64,000 nucleotides of DNA from Branchiostoma floridae (lineage: Eukaryota; Chordata; Leptocardii; Amphioxiformes; Branchiostomatidae): positions 22,538,835 through 22,602,834 of the forward strand of contig NC_049979.1 in NCBI RefSeq assembly GCF_000003815.2, given 5' to 3'. Below are positions 12,241 to 24,741 of the stretch, piece by piece (the first letter of the stretch is position 1; every line of letters begins with the position of its first letter). Under the pieces are notes generated by a model. It was given only the letters and a program-made list of their open reading frames with translations, made no database searches and was not told the origin of the DNA. The translations under genes and the position numbers were made by a program.

Positions 12241-12559
12241 GTCTGATCCAATCAGTGCGCAATGGAAATAATATGCAGCTCCATGTGACAACAATTTTGC
12301 TACCATGAAAGATATACAGGAGCGTGTAAAAAATAGTACCCACTTTTCGACAACCGTCATATACCGAAATTTTGTTCTTAGAAATGTTGTGAAAGAATAA
12401 TAGTTGTTCATATTTTTATGATGTTCATAAGAATAGCCACGACACTTGGTTTGGCAGGCGATACTAAATAATGTTGCGCGGATTGATACAAAGGATAGGG
12501 GTGTAACGTGCACTCCGTCACAACGCAGGCGGGCATTGTCGTGTGCGGACATGGCACTT

Positions 12560-13560
12560 TTGTGGTTCTGTCAACTTTAGTCCTTTCCTTGTCATGGCAT
12601 TGTTAAACAGGCCATGTAAAGTTGTCATGGTTGCAAATTGAGTTGGTCATTTTGTGGAAGTTCCCGTCCTTTACGGGGGTCTGACGGCCGCCTCTCGAAG
12701 TTGTATTCAGCATGTACTGTGTGTGATTTTACCACTCTTTACATCTCTTTACCACTGGCCTTTGCGGAACATTATTTTACCCGTTTTTCCTCCTAAAGTT
12801 CGGCACTGGGGTTCTAGAGTTTTAGACTTGCTCTTTGTGGTGCTTTAGGTGTAAATTTCTGTCACCTTTGCTAATTTTTCTTGCCGGCTAGCGTGAGCAC
12901 TGAATTTGTGACTGCCATGCCATATCATGCCAACAGCTAAATGGTGGTATATATCTATAGTATGGCCACTGTAATGAAACCACATGTATTTCTAACACAA
13001 AGTCGGTCCACGTGCGAAATGTCTAATGCAAATGTAATGTATATGCTTCAGATGACAATAATGTAAGCTAAACGGCTTTTGCACTATATTCCACTCGTAT
13101 AAAACATTAGGCCATATCGTACTGTATGTAAGTGCATAATCATAAGTCTTTTGGATGTTCCTTTTACCAGTCATTGAGTATCAAATACAATACTGGAAAA
13201 GCCAACACAATTTTATGGCGGTTGAAATTTTCTGCTTCTGATGGCAGAACATCCAGCGCACTCAGGGTGTGTAAGTCAGGGCAATTTTCTCAGATGTCCA
13301 GTGAGCCTCTTGGAAACCAAGACTTCGGGGACTTTTTGTACCTAGCTGCAGTGGCCGGCTGGTTCAGCGTAGGTAGATGGGTTTGCTGGATGTTTAGTCC
13401 GTCGCAGGCAGTTCTTGTTTCATCGTCAGCGTGTTGTGTCTTTGCCATCTTTACATCTTTGCATTCTTACATTAAACAGTTGTTTGTATACTTACTCGCT
13501 TACGTTGGCCGAGATCCCGCTCGAACCAGTCTTGAAAGTGCTCTCCACCTCACCCTATCC
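12560..13560. other. Non-coding sequence
   Basis: No recognisable gene, RNA or repeat. Confidence 0.5.
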
Positions 13561-13564
13561 TCCA

Positions 13565-13985
13565 TCAGGACTTAATTTCCTTCACTTCGGTAAGATTGGT
13601 GTCATATCTCAGGTTGTCGATGAAGGTCAGCTTTGGTCTCCCTCGGCTCATTTTCCCTTTTGTTGGTTCCCGGGGTACAAACTTAGAGGCAATGATGTCT
13701 AAATGTCTGATGCAATGAGCCGCCAATTTTCTTCTTCTTACCCTTATTTTCTCAGTAACTAATGGTAGATCTTGATATAGTTGCTCATTAGTAAGCTTCT
13801 GCTCCCAGGAGATATAAAGGCACATTCGGAGCATTTTTGTGTAGCATCCATTTAATCTTTTCGTCGTAGATTTGGTAAGTGTCCATGTTTCACTGCCGTA
13901 TAATAGGATGGATTCTACAGTTGCAATGAAGAGTTTCAGTTTGGTTTTTCGTGACAGTCCAGATTTTCCTGAGTTTATGACAGCT
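13565..13985 (-). mobile_element. LINE fragment: C-terminal region after the reverse transcriptase
   Basis: On the minus strand the order is LSRKTKLKLFIATVESILLY, YGSETWTLTK, KRLNGCYTKMLRMCL, then RVRRRKLAAHCIRHLDII and KMSRGRPKLTFIDNL. This is the standard 'T.iK..lY..vv.siLLYGsEtW.lt......l...h.r.LR...' tail of a LINE ORF2. The upstream catalytic part is missing, so it is a truncated dead copy. Confidence 0.8.
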
Positions 13986-13989
13986 ACTC

Positions 13990-16025
13990 CAGGCTAGGAT
14001 CCAAATGTCGGGTCCAAATTAGTTTTATTCAAGTTAACAGGCAGCACCTAACTGTACCTTTAAGTTAATTGATATGATACACAGTTATTATGGCACTACA
14101 GAAGATTTACGACAGGTATTGTTTGAACTGTCAATAGTTTGATGGTAAATCTTGATATGTCTGTATGAATCTTTATATTCTTATGTTCCACAAGTTAAAT
14201 ATTGAGTTCCCGGGTCTAATTAATATTTCAAGACCCTTTTTTCCAAAATGTTTCTAGCACAGACATGTATGTATGGGATAGAATCATAGATCACAACTTA
14301 ACGATTTACCACATAGTTCTGGGAACTTTAAGTTAGCAAAGCAGTAAAGAAACAAGTCTTAGATTACAATGAATGTGTTTTGGAGCAAAGCCATTCAGCA
14401 CTCACGAGTCCAACCAGTTGAAAGTAAGCAGGCCCCGAAAGTTAGCCCAGCCCCTTGCCCACCCTATCGATTCCAGAAGCCCAGTTGGACATCACAGGTA
14501 TTTTCTGACGATTTCTTCCTTCCAGGGCAATATATTAATTATTCTGTGCCCAAATAATATACAGCAGCCTGCAATGTTTACTCATAATATATTGAATTTG
14601 GTTACTGAGATTTCACCCTCCTTCATTTAATTTCCGGTGCTTTCCTTTCTTTTCTAGTACTTAGGCAGAACCTCCCAAAACATTCCTGTGACGATTTCAT
14701 GATCAGCAATTTCATGATCAGCAAAGGAAGATTGTGGGTCCCGGCGAAAGCCCTGCAATGCAGTGCATAGAACCTAAATAAAATTACAACAGCGACTGAT
14801 ACCATTTGGAAATCGATAGTTGTAAACCTTTATATATGTGTGTCTTATATGCAGCATTACAGCGTGCAAGTTGGTCATTGTTCTGATTCAGGGTTGCTAC
14901 CGCCCGTTGCTGTCTGACTGAGCGTGAATTTCCTGAACAAAACAAAACAATTTTCAAATATGATTTAAGAATACAAATGCTCTGATCAAGGACGAGAATT
15001 CATTTATGCATGGCTCACATGAGAAACAAGGATTAGATATTGTAACTTATGAAATACTTGATAATTTGTATTAGTAGACTAGAATCATCAGATTTCCATT
15101 TCTTACCACCGTCTGAACCATCTCCCAAGCAACAATTCCATACTGTCATCTTTGTAGTGAGCACACGTACGGAAATCACACCGTTGAAAAACCTTGCAAA
15201 GGTGCATACATGGCGAACTCATATTGTGGATTTTGAAATTTCAATGCAACTTTTAAAATAAATTCTACTGGACAAGGATGAGTGGATTAACAAAACAACA
15301 AAACGTCTGGAGCCAACTACAACAGTACAGCATTGTCTCATATACATCCCATTGCTACTATTTTTGTATGCAGTGTGGCTAAAGGGTGAAAATTGCCATA
15401 AACTCTATTGTGTGATGTTGCCCAGAATATGTCCTGCCCCTCCAGGCACAATTTTTGCCTATGGCCAGACGACCAGCTCAGGTAAAACGAAACTTTGTAG
15501 ATCATTCATAGCGTTCTAGTCTAGGTAACGTCAAGTATTCTACTTTAATTGCAATCATCCATAATATTCTTGTCAAGCACGGTTAAGTATTCTACTTTAA
15601 TTGACATTGAAGTTCGATGATTATAACCGAAGAATGAAATCAAAGCATATCTTTAAAAGTCGTAACACGACTTTACCATGACATAACTGACGTAGGAGCA
15701 TTATCATCATCAACTCAGCGTTTTCCTCCGATATCGCTCTTAGGCTCATCACTGCGATGACATTTAAACAGTATTGAGGCAACACCAGCTCGCTCATGAG
15801 TGGGGGAGGACCACAGAGTTCTTTGTTGGATGTTTTCTCCCCGATACCGTTAAGTTTCCTTCTTACGGTTGCACTCATTGTCAGGATTCAGAGTTGTACA
15901 GTCAAATTGTCGCTGTGCTGGCTTCAGACAAGCTACATTATAAATATTTCATTATACCTGAATATTGTCAGTGAACCTGTAATGTTCCAAACGATATCTC
16001 GTGTATAATACTTACATGACAGAAA
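13990..16025. other. Non-coding sequence
   Basis: No recognisable gene. A short 19-bp phrase (aagtattctactttaattg) is repeated at about 15532 and 15585. Otherwise unique-looking AT-rich DNA. Confidence 0.5.
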
Positions 16026-16230
16026 CATATTTGGTTAGGTCATATCTAAAGTTGTAATATGACATACATTATATTCATATCTAATAACATCACATTTATT
16101 GCCCTTGCCACCCGGAACTTCTCCTGTCACTTTCGTCACAAAGCCTTGCACAGTGCTATGTCACGAAAGGGGGTTTGCCATGCCGGCACGGGAGCGAGTT
16201 TGGTCTTTTTCCGTATAACTACAGTCACGC
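16026..16230 (+). repeat. Dispersed repeat copy 1 (pair with 17160-17370)
   Basis: Begins atatttggttaggtcatatc and ends ttccgtataactacagtcacg. Its first ~65 bp and last ~65 bp are nearly identical to those at 17160-17370. The middle differs: here it is moderately GC-rich, while the second copy has runs of G and C. It is followed by a 14-C tract at about 16259. Confidence 0.8.
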
Positions 16231-17159
16231 GCGTTTTCGCCCCCCTTTAGCGTTTTCGCGCCCCCCCCCCCCAAGAGCAGCTGGTTACTACATATTACAG
16301 GTGCGCTACCTGGTACTATACTGCACCTGGGGAGTAACGTGTATGGTGTGTTACCTGGTACCTTATGGCACCTTATTACCGTACCGTAAGGTGCCTGTCA
16401 TACCTCGAAAGTCGATACTATATTGTTCGGTGCAAACATGACATTGAAATGAAAAAGACAATTTTTGCAGCTGAGGTGGCATAAAAACAGTGCTACTGCG
16501 AACGTATAAATCAACACCGTCTATGGTACGGAATACGTCAGCTATATGTTTTCAATTTGTCACAGTGTTTTCTTTCTTGTGCTGGAAACATTTCCAAAGC
16601 ACTAACAAAAACACACATGAATAATAGTTTCTCATTATAAACACTATCTACGCGCAAGTTGATATAGCTGTTGCTAAATGCTACACAAACACTGGTAAAG
16701 TACCAGTCTTAAGAAACACGGTTAATGCATCAGTTCCAAAATACTAGAAAAAACAGTCATGTTGGAGGTGAAGACATCCCTTGGCCAGGTGCATATACCA
16801 AAATGTGCGTTATTCTAATTAATACCTAATATTTGCATAATTAATAAAGACATTACATAGTTCTTTTGTGGTCACTTCATGGTAGAGACTTCATATTGGA
16901 GATATATAAGTTGTTTGAGGACAGGTGAATACAATGAAATACATCTTATGTCAAGACTCAGGTACATGCAATAATGGGAATACAAGGGACCCAACCCTCC
17001 TTGTCTGAAACAAGTTCAACGATCTTATTATGTAATTGCGTTAATATTGATACTATGAATGGAGTTATGTATCAAACTCGTGTACTTATATCATTCTGAA
17101 ACTGCATTTTGTGATTTATACCAATCAACTTCTAAAATGTCATGTAAACCCGTTTTTTT

Positions 17160-17372
17160 TTGGATATTTGGTTAGGTCATATCTAAAGTTGTAATATGAC
17201 ATACATTATATTCATATCTAATAACATCATCGCTAGCGATTTCGCCCCGGGGGAACTTCTCCTGTCACTTTCGCCCCCGGGGGGGCGAGATCACGGGGGG
17301 GGCGAGGGGGTTTGCCATGCCGGCACGGGAGCGAGTTTGGTCTTTTTCCGTATAACTACAGTCACGCCCGTT
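17160..17372 (+). repeat. Dispersed repeat copy 2 (pair with 16026-16230)
   Basis: Second copy in the same orientation, 1.13 kb downstream of the first. The centre holds cgccccgggggaac, ctttcgcccccggggggg and related strings that look like a slipped or template-switched CG block. Confidence 0.8.
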
Positions 17373-17794
17373 AACACTAGAAGTATCTGACGATGCTTCC
17401 TCCCCCATTTTGTTGCAACACGGCTTAGCCATTAAATTATGTGTTCGCTGTGACTTTGAACTTCTTTAAGCACTTGTTTTATCAAAACTTCCTCCTCCGT
17501 ACTTTGCTCCAGCTTTAACGCAGCATTCCCATGTGCGTGTTTTCTGTCGTAAATTTCTCCCAGACCTCAGGCGTATCGTTTTCATTTTTATGTTGAACGT
17601 CCATGATTGAATTTAGAGATAATTGAAACAAGCAGGGATAATAGTGGCCGTTTTTTTGCCGATGAGGGAAACTATCTGGTAAAAATTTCAGTCACTATTC
17701 ATCCCCTCGACTCAACCTCTGCCTGGATAATAAAATTTACAGGGTCGTCATACATTATTCCTTCAAATTAGAAAAAAAATGCAAAACGGTTGAT

Positions 17795-18620
17795 CAATAG
17801 ATTTACTACCTCTCAATACCGAATGTCCAATGAAGCCTTTCGGAGAGCAGCTCGGTACAACTGGGTTTCCAGTTGTCCTCTAGGAGCACGCCCTTCCATG
17901 GATATTGCAAGTCTTCTAGCTACGAACGACTCTAAAAATGCATTAATATTTATTTTACGCTCCTTCGGCCCTGGAAGTATTCCTATAGCAATCATGTTCT
18001 CTCCTCAAACCGCTCCTCGCGGGACAAGATATAGTACCCCTACTATTCACTGTGTTTGTATTACTTGTTAGGTTCCGCCAAGAAGGCTGCTCCGTCTACA
18101 TAGTGGAAGTTGTTTGACTCTCCACTCTTCGCACTTTCTCATAAAGTCAGGTCTTTTCACCTAGGCTTGCAGCGTTTCTACTACACTTTTGTAACAAGAA
18201 GTCTTCTACATGTATCCCTCGCCTTTGACAGATTTCACCTTCATCAAACGGTTTCACCTTTCTGTTGTAGCTCAGAACGCCTGTGCGCATGACTATAAAA
18301 CGGTACGAATTCAAACTTGTTGGACACTTTTTGAACCATTCTCTTAGTGTGGAATGACTCTTCCATCGTATATCTAATGTTACATTTTGGGCATACAACG
18401 AATTTCATGAAATTCAAGTCATTTCGGTCTAGACCTAGACAGTTCCTGAGGGTGTATAGGGTTATAGGGATATGTATGGGAAAAGCCAATGATACTCTGT
18501 ACTCCATAAGCATGTCCGATAGCCTGAATGAAAAGTTTCAACAATGAGTACACTGCGCTATCAGAAATCTTACATATCGTCTGCCACACTAACAACATCA
18601 TAGCTAGCAGGCGCATGAAC
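17795..18620 (-). pseudogene. Decayed CACTA/EnSpm-like (tnp2 family) transposase
   Basis: The minus strand holds a frame-shifted but ordered set of tnp2-type motifs: FVVCPKCNIRYTMEESF (the 'y.vCpkC..ly...d' zinc-ligand start), VPFYSHAHRRSE, FMRKCEEWR (the 'RPGF...ce.WR' block, about 18110), VDGAAFL (as in 'yDGr.W'), and then MIAIGILPGPKERKININA and FLESFVARR (17995-17920), the very characteristic 'IiPGPKEPk.iNsfL.PLV' element. Several stops and frameshifts show that it is dead. Terminal CACTA repeats were not found. Confidence 0.7.
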
Positions 18621-18624
18621 ACAG

Positions 18625-20030
18625 TTTGACTCTCGTTGTCCGCTGGTGTTTCGTTGTCCGCTACGACTTCGCTGAGGCGGACAAACTCATCTTACAGCAT
18701 TTCTATCCTCCATATTTCTGCATCTTCCTTGCCATGGTTTGCCTCCACACGTGTACGTCTGTCTGGAAGCTACAGTTTGGTGTTACTTTTACTTCATATC
18801 TACATGTAGTACATGGTATATTAGCCGAGCAGCTGGCGTTGAAAACTGTCTTTGTGTTCGAAAGGACTGATTTGACTTTCTTCAAGACGTATCTTGACGT
18901 GCTTTTTGTGGACTTAAATAGCTGTTCTTCCAGATGCAACATTTTAATAATCATTTGCTTACAATAGTTAGATTTTCTTCTGTTTGACTGTGGACCTTCA
19001 CGGTAAAAATTACAACATAGAACTTACGTACGTGCAAAAATGATAAGTTGAAACTAACTATGAAAAATGATTTTTGAGCAAAAAGGTCACCATTTAAGTA
19101 TCAATTCTCCTTACACTGGGGACATTCTATATCAGTATTTGCTCTATATGGATTGGCACTGTTATTATTATGTTAGATTAATATTGAAGAGAATATTGAA
19201 AAAATACTGTTTCCTCGCGATGGACTCCTGCCCTCGTAATGCTTTCATCGCCACCATCCTCGTCACTGGAGGCAGAGTCGGATGTTGTGTCGCTAAGATG
19301 GAGGTCTCCAGCCTTGGTGTATAAGTACAATAAGAGTAATAAGTAAATACCAATGATACAAATGGCAAAACGTTTGCCATCTAATACATGACATTTCTAG
19401 CAAGTTTCGAGTTCTTTTTCAAGTATGAAGAGCTTTTCGCTGTTTGCAATGATCTATAAGGATATCAATTTTTTTCTTTACAATAAACATTTGTTGATTG
19501 TTAGAGTAAAAATTAAACACCTCCAGAGTACATTTATACATCATACATCCCTTGTACATCACTTCAAGAAATGGTTAAAATGCACTCAAAATTTAACTCA
19601 TAAGTAGACAAATTAATCTAAGAAAATGCACTATCTTGCAGTGGTTGAGAACAAATGACCTTCATGAATAATATTTCAGTAGCAGGCCATGGTACGTGTT
19701 GTCTTCCAGTGCTAGCTGGCTTTGGTAACTGACTAAACAGAACTTTATAATCACCTTCTGCTCCTGCAGTTGTGCTTCAATGACCTTCAACTCAGAAGAT
19801 GGTGGTCTCTGATTGGCCACAAGTTCTTCAGTGTCAGCCAGCCAGTCAACAGGTGATGTTAAGGTCCTTAGCCTTCCGCTCAGACACATTGGGAGAAATG
19901 AATGGGTCAGCCACTTGAAATCATTATATACTTATTTCAATCATTCTTAGGTTTTCTGATGTACCCGGTGTAGATCGTTATCAGGTCATTGCATGGTGAA
20001 TTAAAACGTCTGAGTCTTTTGAGGAGAAAT
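18625..20030. other. Non-coding sequence
   Basis: No recognisable gene or repeat. The open frames are short and lack protein features. Confidence 0.5.
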
Positions 20031-20034
20031 TTTC

Positions 20035-20835
20035 TTATAGGCCCTTTCCTACCATCTGCTGAACTTGAACGTCCCAATGTAGGCCGTTCTGGATGTGCAG
20101 GCCGAGTACCTGGAGGCAGGTAGCGACGTCAAGCGGTGTGTTGTCGACGTGCAATGGCGGCAGGGGAGGTAGGTTCCGAACGAAGGTAATGTGCATAGCG
20201 AGACATTTAGAGCCGTTCAGGAGCATGCGGTTACTATTTGACCATTGGCATAGTTGATCCAAATCAGACTGTAGGGTAGAAGGTAGCTGAGGTCGACTCG
20301 TCTGTAGTATGTTCATGTCGTCTACGTATTTCCACACTGGCCTGGTGGTTTCAGACGCAGCGTCGTCGATAAGTACGAGAAATAGGATCGGGCCGAGCAG
20401 TGTTCCCTGCGCTACTCCACATGTCAGACGTTCCCACTCCGAGAGAGATCCACGATAACGCACGCATTGTTTCCTGTCGGAGATAAAGTTGGCTACCCAC
20501 AGTACCAGTTCTGGTCGAAGTCCCATATTTAGCAATTTGACGATTACAGTATGGTGGTGGACTCTATCAATCGAAGTGTTCCGCGATCTTTGAGAACTAG
20601 GACGTCAGTGAGATTGGCTTTAGCTGGTCAATCTGGGCGGGTTGGGCTTTAGGTACCACAACCGCTTGCTTCCACTGTTCGATAACGATTCCGCTCGCAA
20701 AAGATGGATTGGGGTCGTGGCAAAGTGGATAACTGATTTCACAGGCAAATTCTTTCAGCAGTCTGAGTAGTATTTTATCTGGACCCGGTGCTTTAATCTA
20801 CCTTGACGGCGAGAAGGTGTTTGTAGACGTCCCAG
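20035..20835 (-). mobile_element. LINE reverse transcriptase remnant
   Basis: Minus-strand order: IKAPGPDKILLRLLKEFA (the start of RT domain 1), FASGIVIEQWKQAVVVPK, QIDQLKPISLTS (domain 2), KIAEHF, then after stops RPELVLWVANFISDRKQCVR, LTCGVAQGTLLGPILFLVLI (domain 4), VWKYVDDMNIL (catalytic YVDD) and CLQVLGLHIQNGLHWDVQV. The last 166 residues are open, but the upstream part has several stops, so the element is defective. It lacks both an endonuclease and a clear 3' tail. Confidence 0.85.
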
Positions 20836-21025
20836 ACTTGCAGCGTAGTTTTTATTTTTATTTTTAAGATCTTCCCATGGTCCGTAGCCATGGACTTTAT
20901 TTTTCATTTACAATGTTACAGAGAATCAAGAAATACCTCTTAGTACACACTCTTGCTCAAAAAGTGACGTAATCGTTCCCACATACTTTCCGTATTTGTA
21001 TTTTGAAATAGTGTGTTTTCCAATC

Positions 21026-21087
21026 ATTATATTTCAGCCATACCATAGGTATGGTGATTATATTTCAGCCATACCATAGGTATGGTG
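21026..21087. repeat. 31-bp tandem duplication carrying a hairpin
   Basis: Two perfect 31-bp copies (21026-21056, 21057-21087) each contain ccataccataggtatgg, a 7-bp stem with a 3-bp loop. The phrase tatttcagccatacc also appears inverted at about 24316-24335. Confidence 0.85.
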
Positions 21088-21129
21088 AAATATATTGTAT
21101 TCGTAATGTTTCTTTCTCCTGTCAAATCT

Positions 21130-21820
21130 TCAGAACACGGTATCTCCGTTGTTCCTCAACCGAATGACTTGAAATTTGGCACAAGGGTAGAGTGGGCCAA
21201 TACCCTCGGGCGTTTTTTTCATTTTTTTCATATCTGTCTCTTAAATGATTTTATTAAGGTTTTTTGGTCATCTTAAGACCAAAACTGTATATTTGGGCCC
21301 CCTGTACCCTGGTATTATAACCGAATGAGCTGAAATTTGGCACAGATGTGCCTTGATAAGTCCCCCACATAGATTCAATATCAGTTTTGGTGTACAGTAC
21401 AACAAAATGCTTATTTTTGCGATTTTTTGACCAATTTTTGACCAAAAAAGGACACTTTTGGCCCCTGTACCCTGGTATTACAACCAAATGAGCTGAAATT
21501 TGACAGAGATGTGCCTTGATAATGCCCCCATATAAATTCAATAACACTTTTGGTGTACAGTACAACAAAATGCTTATTTTTGCGATTTTTTGACCAATTT
21601 TTGACCAAAAAAGGACACTTTTGGCTCCTGTACCTTGGTATTACAACCAAATGAGCTGAAATTTGACAGAGATGTGCCTTGATAATGCCCCCATATAAAT
21701 TCAATAACACTTTTGGTGTACAGTGCAACAAAATGCTTATTTTTGCGATTTTTGGCCAATTTTTGACCAAAAAAGGACACTTTTGGCTCCTGTACCCTGG
21801 TATTGCAATTAAATGACCTG
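21130..21820 (+). repeat. 163-bp tandem repeat array
   Basis: Units start with tgtaccctggtatta at 21304, 21467, 21630 and 21792 (period 162-163 bp). Each reads through aaccaaatgagctgaaattt, gatgtgccttgataatgccc, ttttggtgtacagtacaac and tgaccaaaaaaggacac. A more diverged unit precedes them at about 21150. The unit has no stop in more than one minus-strand frame, which creates long but meaningless open frames. Confidence 0.9.
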
Positions 21821-23150
21821 AAATTTGGTATAGATAGGCATTAGATACTTGGTAACAAGATTGAAGTAAAATTTTTGACATAAACAACTTTAAAATGATT
21901 AATTTTGGCACTTTTCTGAGGGGAAATTTGTTTTCTTTTGGCCTCCTGACGTGACCTTCCGTGACCCCGCACAGAGCCACACCTGTGCGCGTCAGCCGGA
22001 GAGTTAATTGAATCAAAGACCTAGCCAATCAGCGAAGAGGAGGCCAAAGGCTAATTAATATTCATAAGCGGGGCCTCATGATCCCGTATATAGCAGTGCT
22101 CCCGCCAGGGGGAGCAAAGCCCGCCTAAGGCTCTCGCATTTTAGACTATTCAGAAGGCTTTATATTGTATCAGTTCTTAGGGGCATATCTATGATAATCG
22201 CAGCAGTCACTTAACTTCTCTTCAGGAGTTTAGCGTAACACTGTTTCAGGTCAAACCGTCAAAGGCAACTAAAAACAAACTTTAACGTTACTGAGTTCAA
22301 CAGTACTTATAACTTGTTATCCGAAGTTGAAACGCTAGCGATGGTATTTTCGCTGCGCTGTTAGCTCCGTGCGACTGTTGTTGACGGTCTTATAACGGTA
22401 TATTTTGCACCCCTGTACCCTGGTATGAGTAACATTTGGTATAGATAGGCATAATATAGTTGGTAAAATGATCCAAGTAAAATTTTTGGCATAAAGTACT
22501 GTAAAAGGCTTAATTACAGCACTTTTTTTAGGGGAAATAGGTTTTCTTTCGTTCTCCATGCCGTGACCTTTCGGACGTTCACCCCACAGAGCCGACATCT
22601 GCACCTGCGTCTAGCCGGCAGGAAGAGTTAATTCAATTAATGGTTCAGCCAATCAGCGAAGAGGAAAGCGAAGGCTAATTAATATTCATAAGCGGGACCA
22701 CACAATACGTTAACTTGAAGACTCAGGCCGTACAGACTTCTCGCCAGGATTTTTTCAAAGCGTCGGACAGGGGTCCGGGGGCCGCCGAATGTCCCTGGCG
22801 GGGTCCAGGGGCAGGGCCACTGTGGGGGGGGACCCAGGTGGGCGAAGCCCCCCCGGAAGCTCTTGCATTTTAGGCTATTGAGAAGGCTTCTTTTATCAGT
22901 TTTTTTAGGGCCATATCTACGATAATCGTAGCAGTCACTTATTTCTCTTCAGCAGTTTGACTTTAAAATATTTCGGGTCAAAGCTTCAAAGACAACTAAA
23001 ACCTCATAAACAACAAACTTTACTTAGCTCAACAGTATACAAAAATATTGTACGGGTTGCCATCCTTAGTTGAAGCGCTTATTTATAGCGCTAGTATCTT
23101 CGCTGCGCCGTTAGCCGCCGTGCGACTTTTGTTGACGGTCTGATATCCCT
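21797..23150 (+). repeat. Tandem duplication of a 0.6-0.75 kb segment
   Basis: Copy A (21797-22405) and copy B (22415-23150) share, in order, ggtatagataggcat, ggggaaat.(t/g)gttttctttt, a CCAAT-containing block cagccaatcagcgaagagga with ggctaattaatattcataagcggg, then gctctcgcattttaga, gataatcg(c/t)agcagtcactta, and a close ...cgctgcgc(t/c)gttagc..cgtgcgact.ttgttgacggtct. Copy A has cccgtatatagcagtgc downstream of the CCAAT block. Copy B instead carries a GC-rich insert at about 22735-22858. The start of each copy is related to the upstream 163-bp unit, so array and tail probably form one composite element. Confidence 0.85.
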
Positions 23151-23154
23151 ACGT

Positions 23155-24405
23155 CGCCGCCTCGCTGATATTCCCACGGACATGTTTCAAAAAAAATACC
23201 CAGCAAAAAACGCTGTTCTGCGTCAAATTCTATTCTATAAAACTCAGTGTTACAGTCTAAATATTTTGTAGAAGCACCGCTGTAGGAAAGAAGGTCCAAG
23301 CAATGTAAAACATCACGTAGCATGAAGTTCGCTGTCAACTGGCACACAGCACATGACTGTTTGAAACTCTAAGTCTAATCAACAGCCGTGTTTGATTGAT
23401 AGCCGGCGGTCCTATGATGAATTCGGCGAAAGGTGCGTTAGTTAGAAAATCTGCGTTTAGTTTTGATACGTAATTATAAGTTAGACAGTGGCGAGAATGA
23501 TTATTTTCTCATCAATATTTCTCTTCAGAATTATTTGAACTTAATTGTACATCTAAACAATTGGCTTACCTGTGCAATGTTTATATGATTAATGATCAGT
23601 GTACTGAAATCATGTGTAACGTATGGCTCCTAGTCAATAGATCAGCATTTTCTCTATAGTGACCACCTGTCTATAGTGGCCACATTTCCTAGTGCTGTTG
23701 TTGTTTGGCATAAACTTTGAACATCTAAATTGTTAGTAACTTTAAACTGCCAGAGTTTCAGCCCAATAAAACACTCTCAGCGCCAGGGTATGAACAGACT
23801 GACCAGACAGACGAAAATAAATCCTCGAACAAGGTTCAATCGTATCTTCCGGGTCTGGCAGGAAGTTGTTAAACTAAAATAAGAATAGGCTCGATGGTTG
23901 ATTGCATACAAAGTAAAACAGTTTAACAGTTTTACAGCTTGAAGAAAACAAACGCTCCTACAGTACCTGCACCTGCTTGATAATTATTAAATCGTATGCC
24001 CTACTTGAATAAAAAAAGTTCCTTGCAATAATAAATGTACCCACATCACAAGGAGCTTATACTTTTTTAAACTTACACCTAGTTATCGTACTGAAAATTG
24101 TTAATGACATTACATGAAGTCATTCAACAATTTTCAGTCATGATGAAAATTTTCTGAATGGAAGGTGTGATTATTGTCATTTTCTGAAAAATAGAAGCAA
24201 GCTCTGTTTTTACCTGGAGTCAATTCACAATACCAGTCCACTTTGGGGGATAATGTACTGTTAAGAGGATGTTCCATTTTTGCGCAGGGGTGATTTGGAA
24301 CAGTCCAATGTTGCGTGGGAAGGGGTATGGCTGAAATATGCTGTATTTGCTCTTAAGCAAATGTCGGCCTTTCTAGTTATCAACATGTTTATATACTTAA
24401 ATTTG
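23155..24405. other. Non-coding sequence
   Basis: About 1.25 kb with no recognisable gene or RNA. AT-rich. Confidence 0.5.
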
Positions 24406-24641
24406 ACAATGTTATAGAGCTTTATAGCCAACAATTACATGATGCAAGTCTAATGATATAGATGTGCCATAATTGATACAATACAGTTTTTCAATATGCG
24501 TCCATAAAGGCTTTACACTTTTACACTCATAAAAAAAGTGTTCAGCGTAGTCCACAGAACCACATGACGGGCATTTGTCAGTGTCTGTAATACCTTGTTT
24601 ATACAACTTAACCCTTGTGGGGTATACATTATGCAATACTT

Positions 24642-24741
24642 NNNNNNNNNNNNNNNNNNNNNNNNNNNNNNNNNNNNNNNNNNNNNNNNNNNNNNNNNNN
24701 NNNNNNNNNNNNNNNNNNNNNNNNNNNNNNNNNNNNNNNNN
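24642..24741. other. Assembly gap (100 N), probably artefactual
   Basis: Exactly 100 N. The sequence to the left ends tatacattatgcaatactt and that to the right begins tatacattatgcaatattt, so the flanks overlap. Collapsing the overlap joins the LINE reading frame without a break. Confidence 0.9.

Noticed and set aside
21411-22028. A 205-codon minus-strand open frame with repeating peptide motifs (VIEFIWGHYQGTS, KVSFFGQKL)
   Set aside because: It is the translation of the 163-bp tandem repeat. The unit length is 1 modulo 3, so the same DNA is read in successive frames; there is no codon conservation and no domain.
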